NCBI GenBank assembly: GCA_045589215.1
Contig: JAZNOQ010000044.1
Span: 1-24,963 of the forward strand
DNA length: 24,963 nucleotides
Reading direction: 5' to 3'
Origin: JAZNOQ01 sp045589215
Lineage (GTDB): Bacteria > Bacillota > Clostridia > Oscillospirales > CAG-272
Shown: positions 14,923 to 22,711 of the stretch, piece after piece
Numbering within the stretch: the first letter of the stretch is position 1
Layout: each line of letters opens with the position of its first letter
The notes under the pieces: model-generated
Database searches by the model: none
What the model saw: the letters and a program-made list of their open reading frames with translations, nothing else
Told to the model about the DNA's origin: nothing
Position numbers and translations under genes: made by a program

Positions 14923-16443
14923 TCACGCCCTCCGACGGCGGAGCCAATAAACGAGTCCTCCAATGAGGATCGAAAGCGGGATCACCGCACAGAAAAGGAG
15001 CGAAAATACCGTGAGCGTATCCTCTGTGATGATGAGCCTCGGCTCTTCAAGGGAGATCGAGGGGATCGCCACGGATGCCTCCTTCTCCGTGAGCCAATTG
15101 CAGGCGGAGACCGCGAAGGCGTAATTGCCGCCACTGACAAGCTGATCGACCGTGTCGTCAAGCGCGCCCATCGATGCGAACCACACGACGCGCGTGTCGC
15201 CGCTTTCCGACGCTGCGCCGACCGTGAATGGACCGTCCTGCGATTCCTCGGTGCGGTCGCTCGCGTTCTCTGCATCCTTCTTTACGGTGTATGCCGACGA
15301 GGAGGTGCTGAAAAGCGTTGTCAGCGTTACGCCGGGGACCGACCTGTCAAGCGTGATGCCGTGGGCATCGTAGAACATCATTGCGTTGCCCGATGCACCC
15401 GAAATGATTGGATGCGCGGTGTTCCTTGACGGGAGCAGGATCCTCGGATAATCGGCGTAGGACATCGAGGAATCCTTTTCCACGATGACGTCATTCTGCG
15501 CGGAAAGTCCGTATTTCTGAAGCACCGAAAGGAGATTCGGGAAGTCGGACGGGACGGCTTTTGCGTTTCCGTCAGCGTCCTTTTCTTCGTATGGTACGTA
15601 ATTTTTACCTGCCGCCGTTGTGAGGAGGAGGCGACCGCCCGTATTGAGATAGTCCGAGATCCACTCGGCTTCACGAACGGAAAGATCCGACGTCGGCGTG
15701 TTGATGAGGAGAAGGTCGCAGTCCTCGGGGACCTTTCCGAGGGAGAAGAGGGAAGCATCCGATACAAGGTCATAGGAGCTTTCTCCGAGCGCGCTCTTAA
15801 GTGTCGATGGGAGCGCGGTCTCGCCGTGGTTTGAAAGCGCATAGATTTTCGGGATCCTGTCGGCAGTCACGTAGGTGATCGCGTTCGTGACTTTTGCTTC
15901 GCCGTTAAAATGCTGTACGGTTTCGGAGTAGGAAAGGATATAAGAGCCGTAGGAATCCGAGAGATACGCCGAATATTTTTCGGCGTTCATGATGCCCAGC
16001 ACCTCGTTTTCCCAAAGGTAGAGATCGTAGTAGTCAAGGACGGTCGAACGCTTGTCGCTCGCGACGATCACGCTGTAATTGTTCAGCGGCTCTTTGGTGT
16101 AACGCGAAACGAAGCTCGGGTTTTTCGTCGGATCGATCGTCTTGACCGTGATATTTCCGTTCAGTCCGCTGTACCGGTCGAGGAAGGTGCGGATCCGCAC
16201 GTCCTCCGCGCCGTCGTCGCAAAGAAAATAGACCGTGACCGTTTCGTCGACCGTTTTGATATAAGACTCGGTGGTGCTTGACAGGGTATAAAGCCCGTTG
16301 TGGGTCGAGTCGAGAAGCGTGTACTGCTTCGGGAGAAGTGCGACGAGGATATTTACCCCGACGAGGACTACGAGAAGCGCGAGCGTCAGGAGGGATGCGC
16401 GGGCTCCGAAGCCCGTATTGCGATTTTTCAGCATATGTTTCAT
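14923..16443 (-). CDS. GldG-like auxiliary protein of an ABC transporter
   Basis: A 506-residue membrane-anchored protein resembling GldG / the ABC-transporter auxiliary family. It has one N-terminal helix (about 17-38, LLTLALLVVLVGVNILVALL) and a large outer part opening with LLDSTHNGLYTLSSTTESYI. LLLTTAAGKNYVPY-type strands and a conserved-looking PRILLPSRNTAHPI follow. A C-terminal helix near 475-500 is followed by a basic LRRRRA end. In this family the protein works with an ABC-2 permease and ATPase; GldFG is needed for gliding in Bacteroidota, but Clostridia versions have no assigned substrate. ATG 16443 is preferred over GTG 16452 because AAGGGGG is 8 nt upstream of it. It is the last gene of the three-gene operon, 13 nt after the permease. 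Confidence 0.82.
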   Translation of the reverse strand: MKHMLKNRNTGFGARASLLTLALLVVLVGVNILVALLPKQYTLLDSTHNGLYTLSSTTESYIKTVDETVTVYFLCDDGAEDVRIRTFLDRYSGLNGNITVKTIDPTKNPSFVSRYTKEPLNNYSVIVASDKRSTVLDYYDLYLWENEVLGIMNAEKYSAYLSDSYGSYILSYSETVQHFNGEAKVTNAITYVTADRIPKIYALSNHGETALPSTLKSALGESSYDLVSDASLFSLGKVPEDCDLLLINTPTSDLSVREAEWISDYLNTGGRLLLTTAAGKNYVPYEEKDADGNAKAVPSDFPNLLSVLQKYGLSAQNDVIVEKDSSMSYADYPRILLPSRNTAHPIISGASGNAMMFYDAHGITLDRSVPGVTLTTLFSTSSSAYTVKKDAENASDRTEESQDGPFTVGAASESGDTRVVWFASMGALDDTVDQLVSGGNYAFAVSACNWLTEKEASVAIPSISLEEPRLIITEDTLTVFSLLFCAVIPLSILIGGLVYWLRRRRA

Positions 16444-16456
16444 CAGCCGCACCCCC

Positions 16457-17320
16457 TTAAGAATACCGCTTCTTTTCCATTGACTGCACGGTCAGGAAAA
16501 CGAAGAAAACGGCGACCGAAAGATAGAAAACGATCGCGGTGACGTCAAAGATCCCCCCGACGAGATTTTCAAAGCGGCTGAAGAGCGCGAGGGAGACGAG
16601 AAGCTTTTGGATGAGCCCCGCGAAAAGCGAGGAGCTTGCGATATAAACGATGACCGTGGGAAGAACGAGAAGCGCACCGCCGCCGATCGAAAGAACGAGG
16701 CTTTTCGACACGGCGTAAAGGATGAACGCGATCAAAATTTCAAGCACCAGAAGGGCGACGAGGGATGCCGACGCCGCCGTCGGGAGCATCGACGACAGGG
16801 TGGGGAGCAGATAGAGGAGAAGCACCGTTCCAAATCCGATCACGGCGGCAATGACCTGCGACTCGCAGAGCGAGGAGAAGAACATACACAGCGCGAGCAG
16901 TGCAGCACCGAGCAAAAAGAAGCCGAGGAGCGCCGCATACGAGGGGAGAAAGGGCACCGATCCGAACATCGAGAGGATGAGGGGATAGAGCGACACCACG
17001 GCGGTCGGAATGAGAAAGACCGTCAGCATCGCGAGGTACTTCGCAAGCACGATCTTGTACATCGGGAGGGGGAGGGAGTAGAGGAGCTGATCGGTGCGGT
17101 TCTTCTTTTCCTCCGCGATGACGCGCATCGAGAGCATCGGAACGGTCAGCATCAGGACGAGCTGCAGGCTTCCGATCGCATAGGTCAGCGTGGCGTAAGC
17201 GTAAAGCAGATTGTACGCCGTTACGAAAATGCCTGTCATAAAGAGCAAAAAGGCAACGAAAACAAAGCCCGTCATATTCACAAAATAGGACTGCAGCTCT
17301 CTTTTGTAGATCGCAAGCAT
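16457..17320 (-). CDS. ABC-2 type transporter permease (GldF-like)
   Basis: A 287-residue integral membrane protein with about six helices. After an amphipathic start (MLAIYKRELQSYF) come helices near 17-40 and 48-68. The cytoplasmic loop EEKKNRTDQLLYSLPL (70-85) is typical of ABC-2 permeases of the GldF/NosY kind and probably contacts the ATPase. Four further hydrophobic blocks follow, with a short basic end (MEKKRYS). Its ATG overlaps the ATPase stop codon by one base (TAATG), so the two are coupled. Export of an unknown substrate is inferred from the family. Confidence 0.87.
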   Translation of the reverse strand: MLAIYKRELQSYFVNMTGFVFVAFLLFMTGIFVTAYNLLYAYATLTYAIGSLQLVLMLTVPMLSMRVIAEEKKNRTDQLLYSLPLPMYKIVLAKYLAMLTVFLIPTAVVSLYPLILSMFGSVPFLPSYAALLGFFLLGAALLALCMFFSSLCESQVIAAVIGFGTVLLLYLLPTLSSMLPTAASASLVALLVLEILIAFILYAVSKSLVLSIGGGALLVLPTVIVYIASSSLFAGLIQKLLVSLALFSRFENLVGGIFDVTAIVFYLSVAVFFVFLTVQSMEKKRYS

Positions 17321-18318
17321 TACAGCATCTCCTCCTTTCCGTCGGCTTCTGCATCAGCTTCGGGCGTATCCGCCCCTATATCGGGCGCATCACCTGTGAG
17401 GCGCAGGAAGATGTCCTCAAGCCGCAGCTCTGTGACGTCCATTTTCAGAAGGGGCATCCTCTTTTCCGCGCACGCGTTGAAGATCGCCTCGCGCGGATCG
17501 GTTCCCTTGGCGGCTTCGGCGCGCACCGCAACGGTGTTCGGGCATTTGCCTGCCGTTGCCGTGAAGGAACGCAACTCGGGGATCGACGCAAGAAGTGCCT
17601 TGACGTCATCCTGCGAGCCCTTGATTTCAAGGGTGATCGAGGCGTCGCGGTTGCCCTCGCTTTCGAGATTCTCAATCGTATCGTTTGCAACGATCCTTCC
17701 GTGGGAAATGATCAAAATATGATCGCACACCGCGCGGATCTCCGACAAGATATGGCTTGACAGAATGACGGTCTTGACTTCACCGAGCCGACGGATGAGA
17801 TCGCGGATCTCGACCTGCTGCTTCGGGTCAAGCCCGACGGTCGGCTCGTCGAGGATGATCACGTCGGGATTGCCGAGCATCGCCTGCGCGATGCCGACGC
17901 GCTGACGGTAGCCCTTCGAGAGGTTACGGATGAGGCGATCCTCGTTTTCCGTGAGCCCCGTGAGCTTCATCGCTTCTATTGCCTGCCGCTCGGCGCGTTC
18001 TTTCCGTACCCCCTTCGCCTCTGCGACGAACAGAAGGTACTCGTACGGTGTCATATCGGTGTAAAGTGGCGGGATCTCGGGCAGATACCCGATGCATCGC
18101 TTCGCCTTTTCGGGGGACTTCAGAATGTCGTGACCGTTTACCGTCACAGATCCCGAGGTCATAGAGAGACATCCCGTGATCATATTCATCGTGGTGGATT
18201 TTCCCGCGCCGTTCGGACCGAGCAAACCGTAGATCTTGCCCGTTTCGATCGTAAACGAAAGGTCGTCGACCGCGGTGAGATCCCCGTATTTTTTCGTCAG
18301 ATGTTTGACTTCTATCAA
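17320..18318 (-). CDS. ABC transporter ATP-binding protein
   Basis: A 332-residue ATPase that powers the permease encoded next. Walker A GPNGAGKST is at 34-42, the signature LSKGYRQR at 133-140, Walker B VIILDEP at 153-159, and the switch histidine in SSHILSEI. The C-terminal 110 residues form the extra domain found in ABC-2 (GldA/NatA-type) ATPases and end in an acidic Asp/Glu/Ala-rich tail. The start is an unusual TTG (TTG ATA GAA): AAGGAGG lies 8 nt upstream and the conserved IEVKHLTKKYG begins at once. It is first in the operon behind an extended -10 promoter. Confidence 0.92.
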   Translation of the reverse strand: MIEVKHLTKKYGDLTAVDDLSFTIETGKIYGLLGPNGAGKSTTMNMITGCLSMTSGSVTVNGHDILKSPEKAKRCIGYLPEIPPLYTDMTPYEYLLFVAEAKGVRKERAERQAIEAMKLTGLTENEDRLIRNLSKGYRQRVGIAQAMLGNPDVIILDEPTVGLDPKQQVEIRDLIRRLGEVKTVILSSHILSEIRAVCDHILIISHGRIVANDTIENLESEGNRDASITLEIKGSQDDVKALLASIPELRSFTATAGKCPNTVAVRAEAAKGTDPREAIFNACAEKRMPLLKMDVTELRLEDIFLRLTGDAPDIGADTPEADAEADGKEEML

Positions 18319-18373
18319 AAGCGTTTCCTCCTTCGCTCGTTACGGATCCCAGAGCTTTTACGTGGTTTTCTCT

Positions 18374-18382
18374 ATTATACCA
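18374..18382 (-). promoter_or_regulatory. Extended -10 promoter of the ABC operon
   Basis: TGGTATAAT on the minus strand (TG at 18382-18381, TATAAT at 18379-18374) is a perfect extended -10. No good -35 is seen 17-18 nt upstream, as is common for such promoters. The leader to the TTG start is about 50 nt. Confidence 0.65.
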
Positions 18383-18454
18383 TAAATCTGTGTCCCGTGG
18401 TTGTAGTCTTTTTGAAATTTTTATGATATTTCGGGAGAAAATTCCGCAGCCTAC

Positions 18455-18483
18455 TTGAAAAGATGCCCACGGTATGGTATAAT
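18455..18483 (+). promoter_or_regulatory. Strong sigma-A promoter of the small-RNA candidate
   Basis: TTGAAA (18455-18460), a 17-nt spacer, and TATAAT (18478-18483), with TGG directly before the -10 (extended -10). No ribosome site or convincing frame follows within the transcript. The predicted start is near 18490. Confidence 0.8.
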
Positions 18484-18489
18484 ACAGAC

Positions 18490-18654
18490 ACAGTATAGAG
18501 TGAATGACAGACCCGACAACAATGCGCCGAAAGAAAATTGTTGCCGAGTCGGTCTCCCGAAAGGCAGAACCGCACGGGAGAGCAGACCTTCGAAAACACG
18601 ATCAGCGCACAGAGACGTCGGGATTTTACCCGCTCGGTCTTTGTGCGCTTTTTT
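18490..18654 (+). ncRNA. Candidate small RNA of unrecognised family
   Basis: A unit of about 165 nt lies between a strong promoter and a strong intrinsic terminator and encodes no convincing peptide. Three stem-loops can be drawn. Stem 1 is CAACAAT (18517-18523) with ATTGTTG (18537-18543). Stem 2 is GGTC-TCCCG (18551-18559) with CGGGA (18575-18579) and GACC (18585-18588). The third is the terminator stem. A GAGTGAATGACAG stretch precedes stem 1. I compared it by memory with 6S RNA, SRP RNA, T-box, SAM, glycine, TPP, ZTP and guanidine RNAs, and none fits. The next gene (18720) is beyond the terminator, so this is either a free small RNA or a leader that terminates by default. Confidence 0.6.
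18605..18654 (+). terminator. Intrinsic terminator of the small-RNA candidate
   Basis: GCGCACAGAGAC (18605-18616) pairs with GTCTTTGTGCGC (18637-18648) over 12 bp with one G-U pair. A small GGG/CCC hairpin sits in the loop, and TTTTTT follows at 18649-18654. Confidence 0.85.
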
Positions 18655-18719
18655 GATTCCGAAATAAGAGGCTTCTGCCGCGCAAAAATCGCTATATCCA
18701 CCAAAGGAGGTAAACTGAA

Positions 18720-19199
18720 ATGAAAAGGCTGATATCGTGTATATCGCTATTTGTTATTTGTATTCTGATTCCTTTTTCGTCTTGCTCCCAACCCGTTTCA
18801 AACGCTATCGACTCGTCACAGCCGAGCGAATCTCCCGGGGATTTTGTCATTTCCGACGAAATCATCGACGACGTGGTGACCACCGAGGTGGAGGAAGAGA
18901 CAGCGGCAGAAACAACTCGATACGATCTTTTCTTCGACCGAAAACAGTCGCATAAGCCAACCTACGAAGAGGCTAAGCAGATTACTTTTGGGATGTCCTG
19001 CGCCGAGGTGATCGCACGACTCGGAAAGCCACACCGCGGAGGAGAATTTAATTCCACCCCTTCCTTTCGATGGTATCTGGAGGATGATTTGACTCTCCTG
19101 ATCGTTTTGAAATATGACGAAGACGTCGAAAATTGGTTCGATCCGGAAACGGTCATCCGATTTGGCGTTGTTTACACCTTTATCATTGAAGAGCAGTGA
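18720..19199 (+). CDS. Small lipoprotein, paralogue of the next gene
   Basis: A 159-residue predicted lipoprotein of unknown function. The signal is MKRLISC, a hydrophobic core, then FSSC with Cys22 (Phe at -3 is unusual). An acidic, Ser/Thr-rich linker runs to about 68. The folded part begins with SHKPTYEEAKQITFGMSCAEVIARLGKPH and includes RWYLEDDLTLLIVL. That is similar in layout to small SmpA/OmlA- or BLIP-like domains, where a G-M-S/T-x-x-E-V-x-x-x-L-G motif recurs; this is tentative. It shares SHKPT and VxARLGKPH with the next gene, so the two look like tandem duplicates. AAAGGAGG is 9 nt upstream. After the TGA the frame stays open for 28 more codons with a Ser/Thr/Pro-rich reading. Confidence 0.75.
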   Translation: MKRLISCISLFVICILIPFSSCSQPVSNAIDSSQPSESPGDFVISDEIIDDVVTTEVEEETAAETTRYDLFFDRKQSHKPTYEEAKQITFGMSCAEVIARLGKPHRGGEFNSTPSFRWYLEDDLTLLIVLKYDEDVENWFDPETVIRFGVVYTFIIEEQ

Positions 19200-19301
19200 T
19201 ACATTTATAATACCACCGAAGCTTCCGATTCATCGAATACGACCGCAGAGCCACTCCCCGATCCGAAGGATAAAAGGCATAACGGCTAAAAGATCACTGA
19301 C

Positions 19302-19332
19302 TTGGGGCTCTCTAACAAACTTTGCATATAAT
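19302..19332 (+). promoter_or_regulatory. Weak promoter candidate for the second lipoprotein gene
   Basis: TATAAT at 19327-19332 is a perfect -10, 31 nt before the ATG at 19364. The best -35 is TTGGGG (19302-19307) with an overlong 19-nt spacer. It would allow transcription independent of the first lipoprotein gene. Confidence 0.35.
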
Positions 19333-19363
19333 TCTTAACAAACACGACGCAGGAGGAAACGTA

Positions 19364-20215
19364 ATGAAGATAGCGCGTTTTACAGCCATACTATTAGCCG
19401 CCCTGTTTTGTCTTTCCTCCTGTGCGACCCTTGTGGGTGAGGGAAGCGAAATCACCACAGGCGGCGGCACACCGGCATCCCCCGAAAGCAGCGCGACAGA
19501 CGATATCACCACAGAAGAAGATCCACCTGTGACCGAGATGTTTTCCACTATGCCGAATGCAAGTTTGGAAACACTGAAATACTTTGACCCGACCTTGTCA
19601 CATAAGCCGACAGAATACGACCTTCTGAGCTTTCTTTTAGACAAGCGTCTGGTGGGTTTAACGGGAGAAAATATTCTTGAAAGGGAGATTCCCATTTCCG
19701 AACTTGTTGCACGGCTTGGGAAGCCTCATAGTCGTGGCCTTCCCGTCTCCTACAGTCCTTGGTTGGTTTGGTACACAGAGAACGGATTGTATATAGCCGC
19801 CCATTATTTCCCGGCGGACGATGTTCCAGAAGACGTTAAAGGACTTCAGCGAACGTTCGAATATAGTCTCGTTTGGGAAATATGGTTTTGCAAACAAGAA
19901 AACTCCCCGCAGCCTATCCCTTCGTATTTGTTCGACAAAAAAAGTTCCACCGAGAGCGAAAGCCAAGCCGATGAAACAACGATCAACTTAGATTTTGATG
20001 CAGAAGCTGCAACCGCGATCGCGAACGAGGAATTCGCAAAAAGGCAAGCGGACGGATATTTTCAAACAATCGTGTTCTATGACATTTATTACGTCCCAGA
20101 GGACAATACTTGGGTCGCATGGTACGGCGTAGAACCCCGTATTCCCGGAACCACTTTCTACGTCGCGGTGTCCAAAACGACGGGAGAGATTGTGCGAACG
20201 TGGACATCTGACTGA
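19364..20215 (+). CDS. Lipoprotein with SmpA-like segment and a PepSY/NTF2-like C-terminal segment
   Basis: A 283-residue predicted lipoprotein. The lipobox LSSC ends at Cys20, followed by a Gly/Thr/Ser/Glu-rich linker to about 65. Residues 78-150 match the upstream paralogue (SHKPT, then ELVARLGKPH and LVWYTENGLYI). A second low-complexity linker (SSTESESQADETT, about 194-206) leads to a C-terminal segment with AIANEEFAKRQADGYF, an aromatic strand, EDNTWVAWYG and YVAVSKTTGEIVRTW. That pattern resembles small PepSY-like or NTF2-fold domains found in secreted clostridial proteins, but I cannot name the family. AGGAGG lies 7 nt before the ATG. Codon use is more A+T rich than in the flanking core genes, which suggests acquisition by transfer. 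Confidence 0.78.
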   Translation: MKIARFTAILLAALFCLSSCATLVGEGSEITTGGGTPASPESSATDDITTEEDPPVTEMFSTMPNASLETLKYFDPTLSHKPTEYDLLSFLLDKRLVGLTGENILEREIPISELVARLGKPHSRGLPVSYSPWLVWYTENGLYIAAHYFPADDVPEDVKGLQRTFEYSLVWEIWFCKQENSPQPIPSYLFDKKSSTESESQADETTINLDFDAEAATAIANEEFAKRQADGYFQTIVFYDIYYVPEDNTWVAWYGVEPRIPGTTFYVAVSKTTGEIVRTWTSD

Positions 20216-20250
20216 CCTCCCATAAAACAATATAACTTTCACCCTTCCTC

Positions 20251-20279
20251 TTGCTTTTTCTTTCGGGATGTGTTAAAAT
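20251..20279 (+). promoter_or_regulatory. Promoter of the methyltransferase-hslO transcript
   Basis: TTGCTT (20251-20256), a 17-nt spacer and TAAAAT (20274-20279), preceded by TGT (extended -10). It lies about 39 nt before the methyltransferase ATG. Confidence 0.65.
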
Positions 20280-20317
20280 AGACCTCGTAAGAAAAAAGAG
20301 AGGGAGGGTGAACCCAT

Positions 20318-21151
20318 ATGGCACAGGAAAACGAGACGAACGGCTACGGCGCTCTCGCGTGGGTCTATGACAGGCTGAACGCCGAGATCGACTACGGGCG
20401 GTGGGCGGATTTCGTCGAGGAATGCTTCCGCCGTTACGGCAAGGAAAAGCCATCGCTCGTCCTCGACCTCGCCTGCGGAACGGGGCGAATGACCGTAGAG
20501 CTGTCGCGCCGCGGCTACGATATGATCGGTGTCGATGGGAGCGAGGATATGCTGTCGGAGGCGTACGTGCGCTCCGAGGGAAGGGGCATCCTCTACCTTT
20601 GTCAGGATATGCGCACCTTTGAATTGTACGGAACGGTCGGTGGCGTTACCTGCTGTCTCGACTCGCTGAATTACCTCACAGGTGACGGCGACCTTGTGAA
20701 AGCCATCCGCAACGTCAGGCTTTATCTCGAGCCGGGCGGGCTCTTCCTCTTTGACGTGAATACGCCGTATAAATTCGAGCATATTTACGGGGACGAGTCC
20801 TATATCCTCGAAGAAGAGCTACCACCCGATGAGGATGGCGGTGACAGCGTGCCGATCTACTGCGGCTGGCAGAACCACTACGACAAAAAGACGCGGCTGT
20901 GCGACTTCTGGCTTTCGATCTTCCTCGAATGGGAGACAGGAAGCTACCGCCGCTACGACGAGCATCAGATCGAGCGGTGCTATACGCTTGAGGAGATCCG
21001 CACGGCACTTGAAGAAAACGGCTTCGAGCTTGTCGACGTATTCGGCGGCTACGATTTCGAGAAGCCCGAGGAAACGACACCGCGATGGTATTTCGTCGCT
21101 CGTGCCGTCCCCGGGAACACCGATCAGCAGGTGATCGAGAATGAAGTATAA
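20318..21151 (+). CDS. Class I SAM-dependent methyltransferase
   Basis: A 277-residue cytoplasmic methyltransferase with a Rossmann-like fold. Motif I LVLDLACGTGRM is at about 47-58, the acidic residue ending strand 2 is in MIGVDGSEDML (69-79), CQDMRTFEL is near 95, and the motif IV region reads CCLDSLNYL. A later segment (about 160-230) is inserted with aromatic residues and ends in RYDEHQIERCYTLEEI. The target is unknown; the YDRLNAEIDYGRWADF opening is like many uncharacterised clostridial methyltransferases. GAGGGAGGG precedes the ATG. Its last bases overlap a possible hslO start at 21141. I recall this adjacency to Hsp33 from other Clostridia, but the functional link is unknown. Confidence 0.88.
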   Translation: MAQENETNGYGALAWVYDRLNAEIDYGRWADFVEECFRRYGKEKPSLVLDLACGTGRMTVELSRRGYDMIGVDGSEDMLSEAYVRSEGRGILYLCQDMRTFELYGTVGGVTCCLDSLNYLTGDGDLVKAIRNVRLYLEPGGLFLFDVNTPYKFEHIYGDESYILEEELPPDEDGGDSVPIYCGWQNHYDKKTRLCDFWLSIFLEWETGSYRRYDEHQIERCYTLEEIRTALEENGFELVDVFGGYDFEKPEETTPRWYFVARAVPGNTDQQVIENEV

Positions 21152-21170
21152 CGAAAACAGGGAAACAGAT

Positions 21171-22076
21171 ATGAGTAACGAAAAAAATCAGCAAAGCTCC
21201 ACCATTCTCCGCGCGATGAGCCGTGACGGCTCGGTGCGTGTGCACGTCATCGAATCGACCGCGATCGTGAACCGCGCGATCGAGATCCACCGCACCGCTC
21301 CGACCGCGACCGCGGCACTCGGACGTCTCCTTACCGCAACCTCCGTGATGGGCTGTATGCTCGGAGAAAAGAACGACGCCATCACCGTGACGGTCGACGG
21401 CGACGGCGCGCTCGGAAAAATGATCGCGTCGGCAGATTACATCGGCAACGTGCGCGGATACGTGCAGGAGCCCTCGGTGGATCTGCCGCTGAAGCCGAAC
21501 GGTAAGCTCGACGTCGGTGCGGCGGTCGGGCAGGGAGAGCTTCGTGTTCTGCGCGATACGGGCGGCGACGAGCCCTATATCGGAACGGTCAGGCTCCGCA
21601 GCGGCGAGATCGCGGAGGATATCGCCGCGTATTACGCCGAAAGCGAGCAGATCCCGACGGTGTGCGCCCTCGGCGTGCTTGTTGATACCGACTGCACCTG
21701 CCGTGCGGCGGGCGGGATCCTCATTCAGCTTCTGCCCTTTGCCGACGAGGAGGTCATCAGCCTGCTCGAACGCAACGCGCCCTCCCTCGCGAGCCTTTCA
21801 CAGCTCATTGCAGAGGGGAAATCGAAGGAGGAGATCCTCGACATCGCGATGCGGGATATCCCATACGATCTCTTCGACGAGCTTGACGTCGAGTACCGTT
21901 GTACCTGCTCAGAGGAGCGAATGCTGACAGCGATCCGCTCGATGGGCGAAAAGACGGTCAGAGAGCTGCTCGACGAGCAGGAGTCCGAGGGAAAGCCGCG
22001 CGAGCTTGAGGTCTGCTGCCGCTTCTGCGGAAAGAAGCACGTGTTCGCGGAAGCCGAGCTCACGAAGAAGCGCTGA
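21171..22076 (+). CDS. hslO: Redox-regulated holdase chaperone Hsp33
   Basis: Hsp33 is a cytoplasmic chaperone switched on by oxidative unfolding. The protein is 301 residues from this start. The N-terminal domain begins with ILRAMSRDGSVRVHVIEST and shows the family stretch LGRLLTATSVMGCMLGEKNDAITV; DLPLKPNGKLDVGAAVGQG follows. The redox switch is intact: Cys244-x-Cys246 and Cys283-x-x-Cys286 would bind zinc when reduced. An extra Cys282 adjoins the second pair. An in-frame ATG at 21141, inside the methyltransferase gene, would add ten polar residues. I prefer 21171 because it matches the usual N-terminus and CAGGGA lies 8 nt upstream, but coupled initiation at 21141 is possible. Confidence 0.94.
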   Translation: MSNEKNQQSSTILRAMSRDGSVRVHVIESTAIVNRAIEIHRTAPTATAALGRLLTATSVMGCMLGEKNDAITVTVDGDGALGKMIASADYIGNVRGYVQEPSVDLPLKPNGKLDVGAAVGQGELRVLRDTGGDEPYIGTVRLRSGEIAEDIAAYYAESEQIPTVCALGVLVDTDCTCRAAGGILIQLLPFADEEVISLLERNAPSLASLSQLIAEGKSKEEILDIAMRDIPYDLFDELDVEYRCTCSEERMLTAIRSMGEKTVRELLDEQESEGKPRELEVCCRFCGKKHVFAEAELTKKR

Positions 22077-22117
22077 TGCGTGGGGATTTCATAATTACAG
22101 CGCAATTCGCATAAAGT

Positions 22118-22154
22118 AAACCGAGCGGTCTCTGTCTGCTCGGTTTTCTTTTCG
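22118..22154 (+). terminator. Terminator after hslO
   Basis: AAACCGAGC (22118-22126) pairs perfectly with GCTCGGTTT (22138-22146), and TCTTTT follows. It lies about 40 nt after the hslO stop and runs into the ribosome site of the next gene, so that gene depends on readthrough or on a promoter I do not see. Confidence 0.8.
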
Positions 22155-22164
22155 GAGGTGCGGT

Positions 22165-22638
22165 ATGGAATTTTCGAAGGACTGTACACAGCGGCGATAC
22201 TGTGCGGAGGGGGAGGAGCTGCTGCGCGCGGTCGTATCCATCCCGTCCGTCCCGCAAGACGAGCCCTTTCGGGTGCTTGCGGATTTTTGTCGCGAGATAA
22301 ACGACCGAAGCCTCCTTTTTGCGGAGAAAACACTCTTTCCGTCGATCAGGGCGGAATATGAAATGCTCTCGCCGCACGACAGGAAATTCGCGATCCCAAG
22401 ACGCGTTTATCGCGTGGAGATCACGGCAGAGACCGCGTCGGACGAAACGTATGGGGAAGCCATCCGAATGGTCCTGTCGGTCACGCTTCGGAGAAGAGGA
22501 AGGACTGAGTTTCATACCGAGGAGATACGCCTCTGGGCGAAGGACAAGAAGCAGAATGCCTTTTTTATGGTGGACACCGAAAGAAACGGCAAATGTTATC
22601 GAAAAACGCAGAAAAATATACACTTTGTTCATAAATAG
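22165..22638 (+). CDS. Hypothetical protein (157 residues)
   Basis: I do not recognise this protein. It is cytoplasmic by appearance (no signal or membrane segment), basic and Arg/Glu-rich. Central strands (RRVYRVEITAETASDE, then AIRMVLSVTLRRRGRTEFHTEEIRLW) alternate in a way that suggests a beta-sheet domain. The last 30 residues are Lys-rich and end NIHFVHK. A good ribosome site (GGAGG, 6 nt before the ATG) and the codon pattern support a real gene. It begins directly after the hslO terminator and ends 73 nt before degV, whose -10 box lies just past its stop codon. Confidence 0.7.
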   Translation: MEFSKDCTQRRYCAEGEELLRAVVSIPSVPQDEPFRVLADFCREINDRSLLFAEKTLFPSIRAEYEMLSPHDRKFAIPRRVYRVEITAETASDETYGEAIRMVLSVTLRRRGRTEFHTEEIRLWAKDKKQNAFFMVDTERNGKCYRKTQKNIHFVHK

Positions 22639-22639
22639 G

Positions 22640-22648
22640 TGCTATAAT
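22640..22648 (+). promoter_or_regulatory. Extended -10 promoter for the DegV gene
   Basis: TGCTATAAT (TG at 22640-22641, TATAAT at 22643-22648) is a perfect extended -10 with no convincing -35. It lies about 64 nt before the degV ATG and just past the stop codon of the preceding gene. Confidence 0.6.
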
Positions 22649-22711
22649 TTCGTTGTATTCAGAGAAAAAGGTCGATATGTGACCGTTTGATTTGCTTTAC
22701 AGGAGTGTATT

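Noticed and set aside
16607..17722. Long plus-strand frame opposite the ABC genes (371 codons)
   Set aside because: Low-complexity Arg/Glu/His-rich reading typical of an antisense shadow over G+C-rich codons; the minus-strand genes show clear motifs.
18560..18654. T-box leader (AGGCAGAACCGC resembles part of the T-box motif before a terminator)
   Set aside because: There is too little sequence for a specifier stem, the motif match is poor, and the downstream gene is a lipoprotein, not an aminoacyl-tRNA synthetase or amino-acid gene.
18504..18667. Small Arg-rich reading frame through the small-RNA candidate
   Set aside because: No ribosome site, and the frame runs through the terminator stem.
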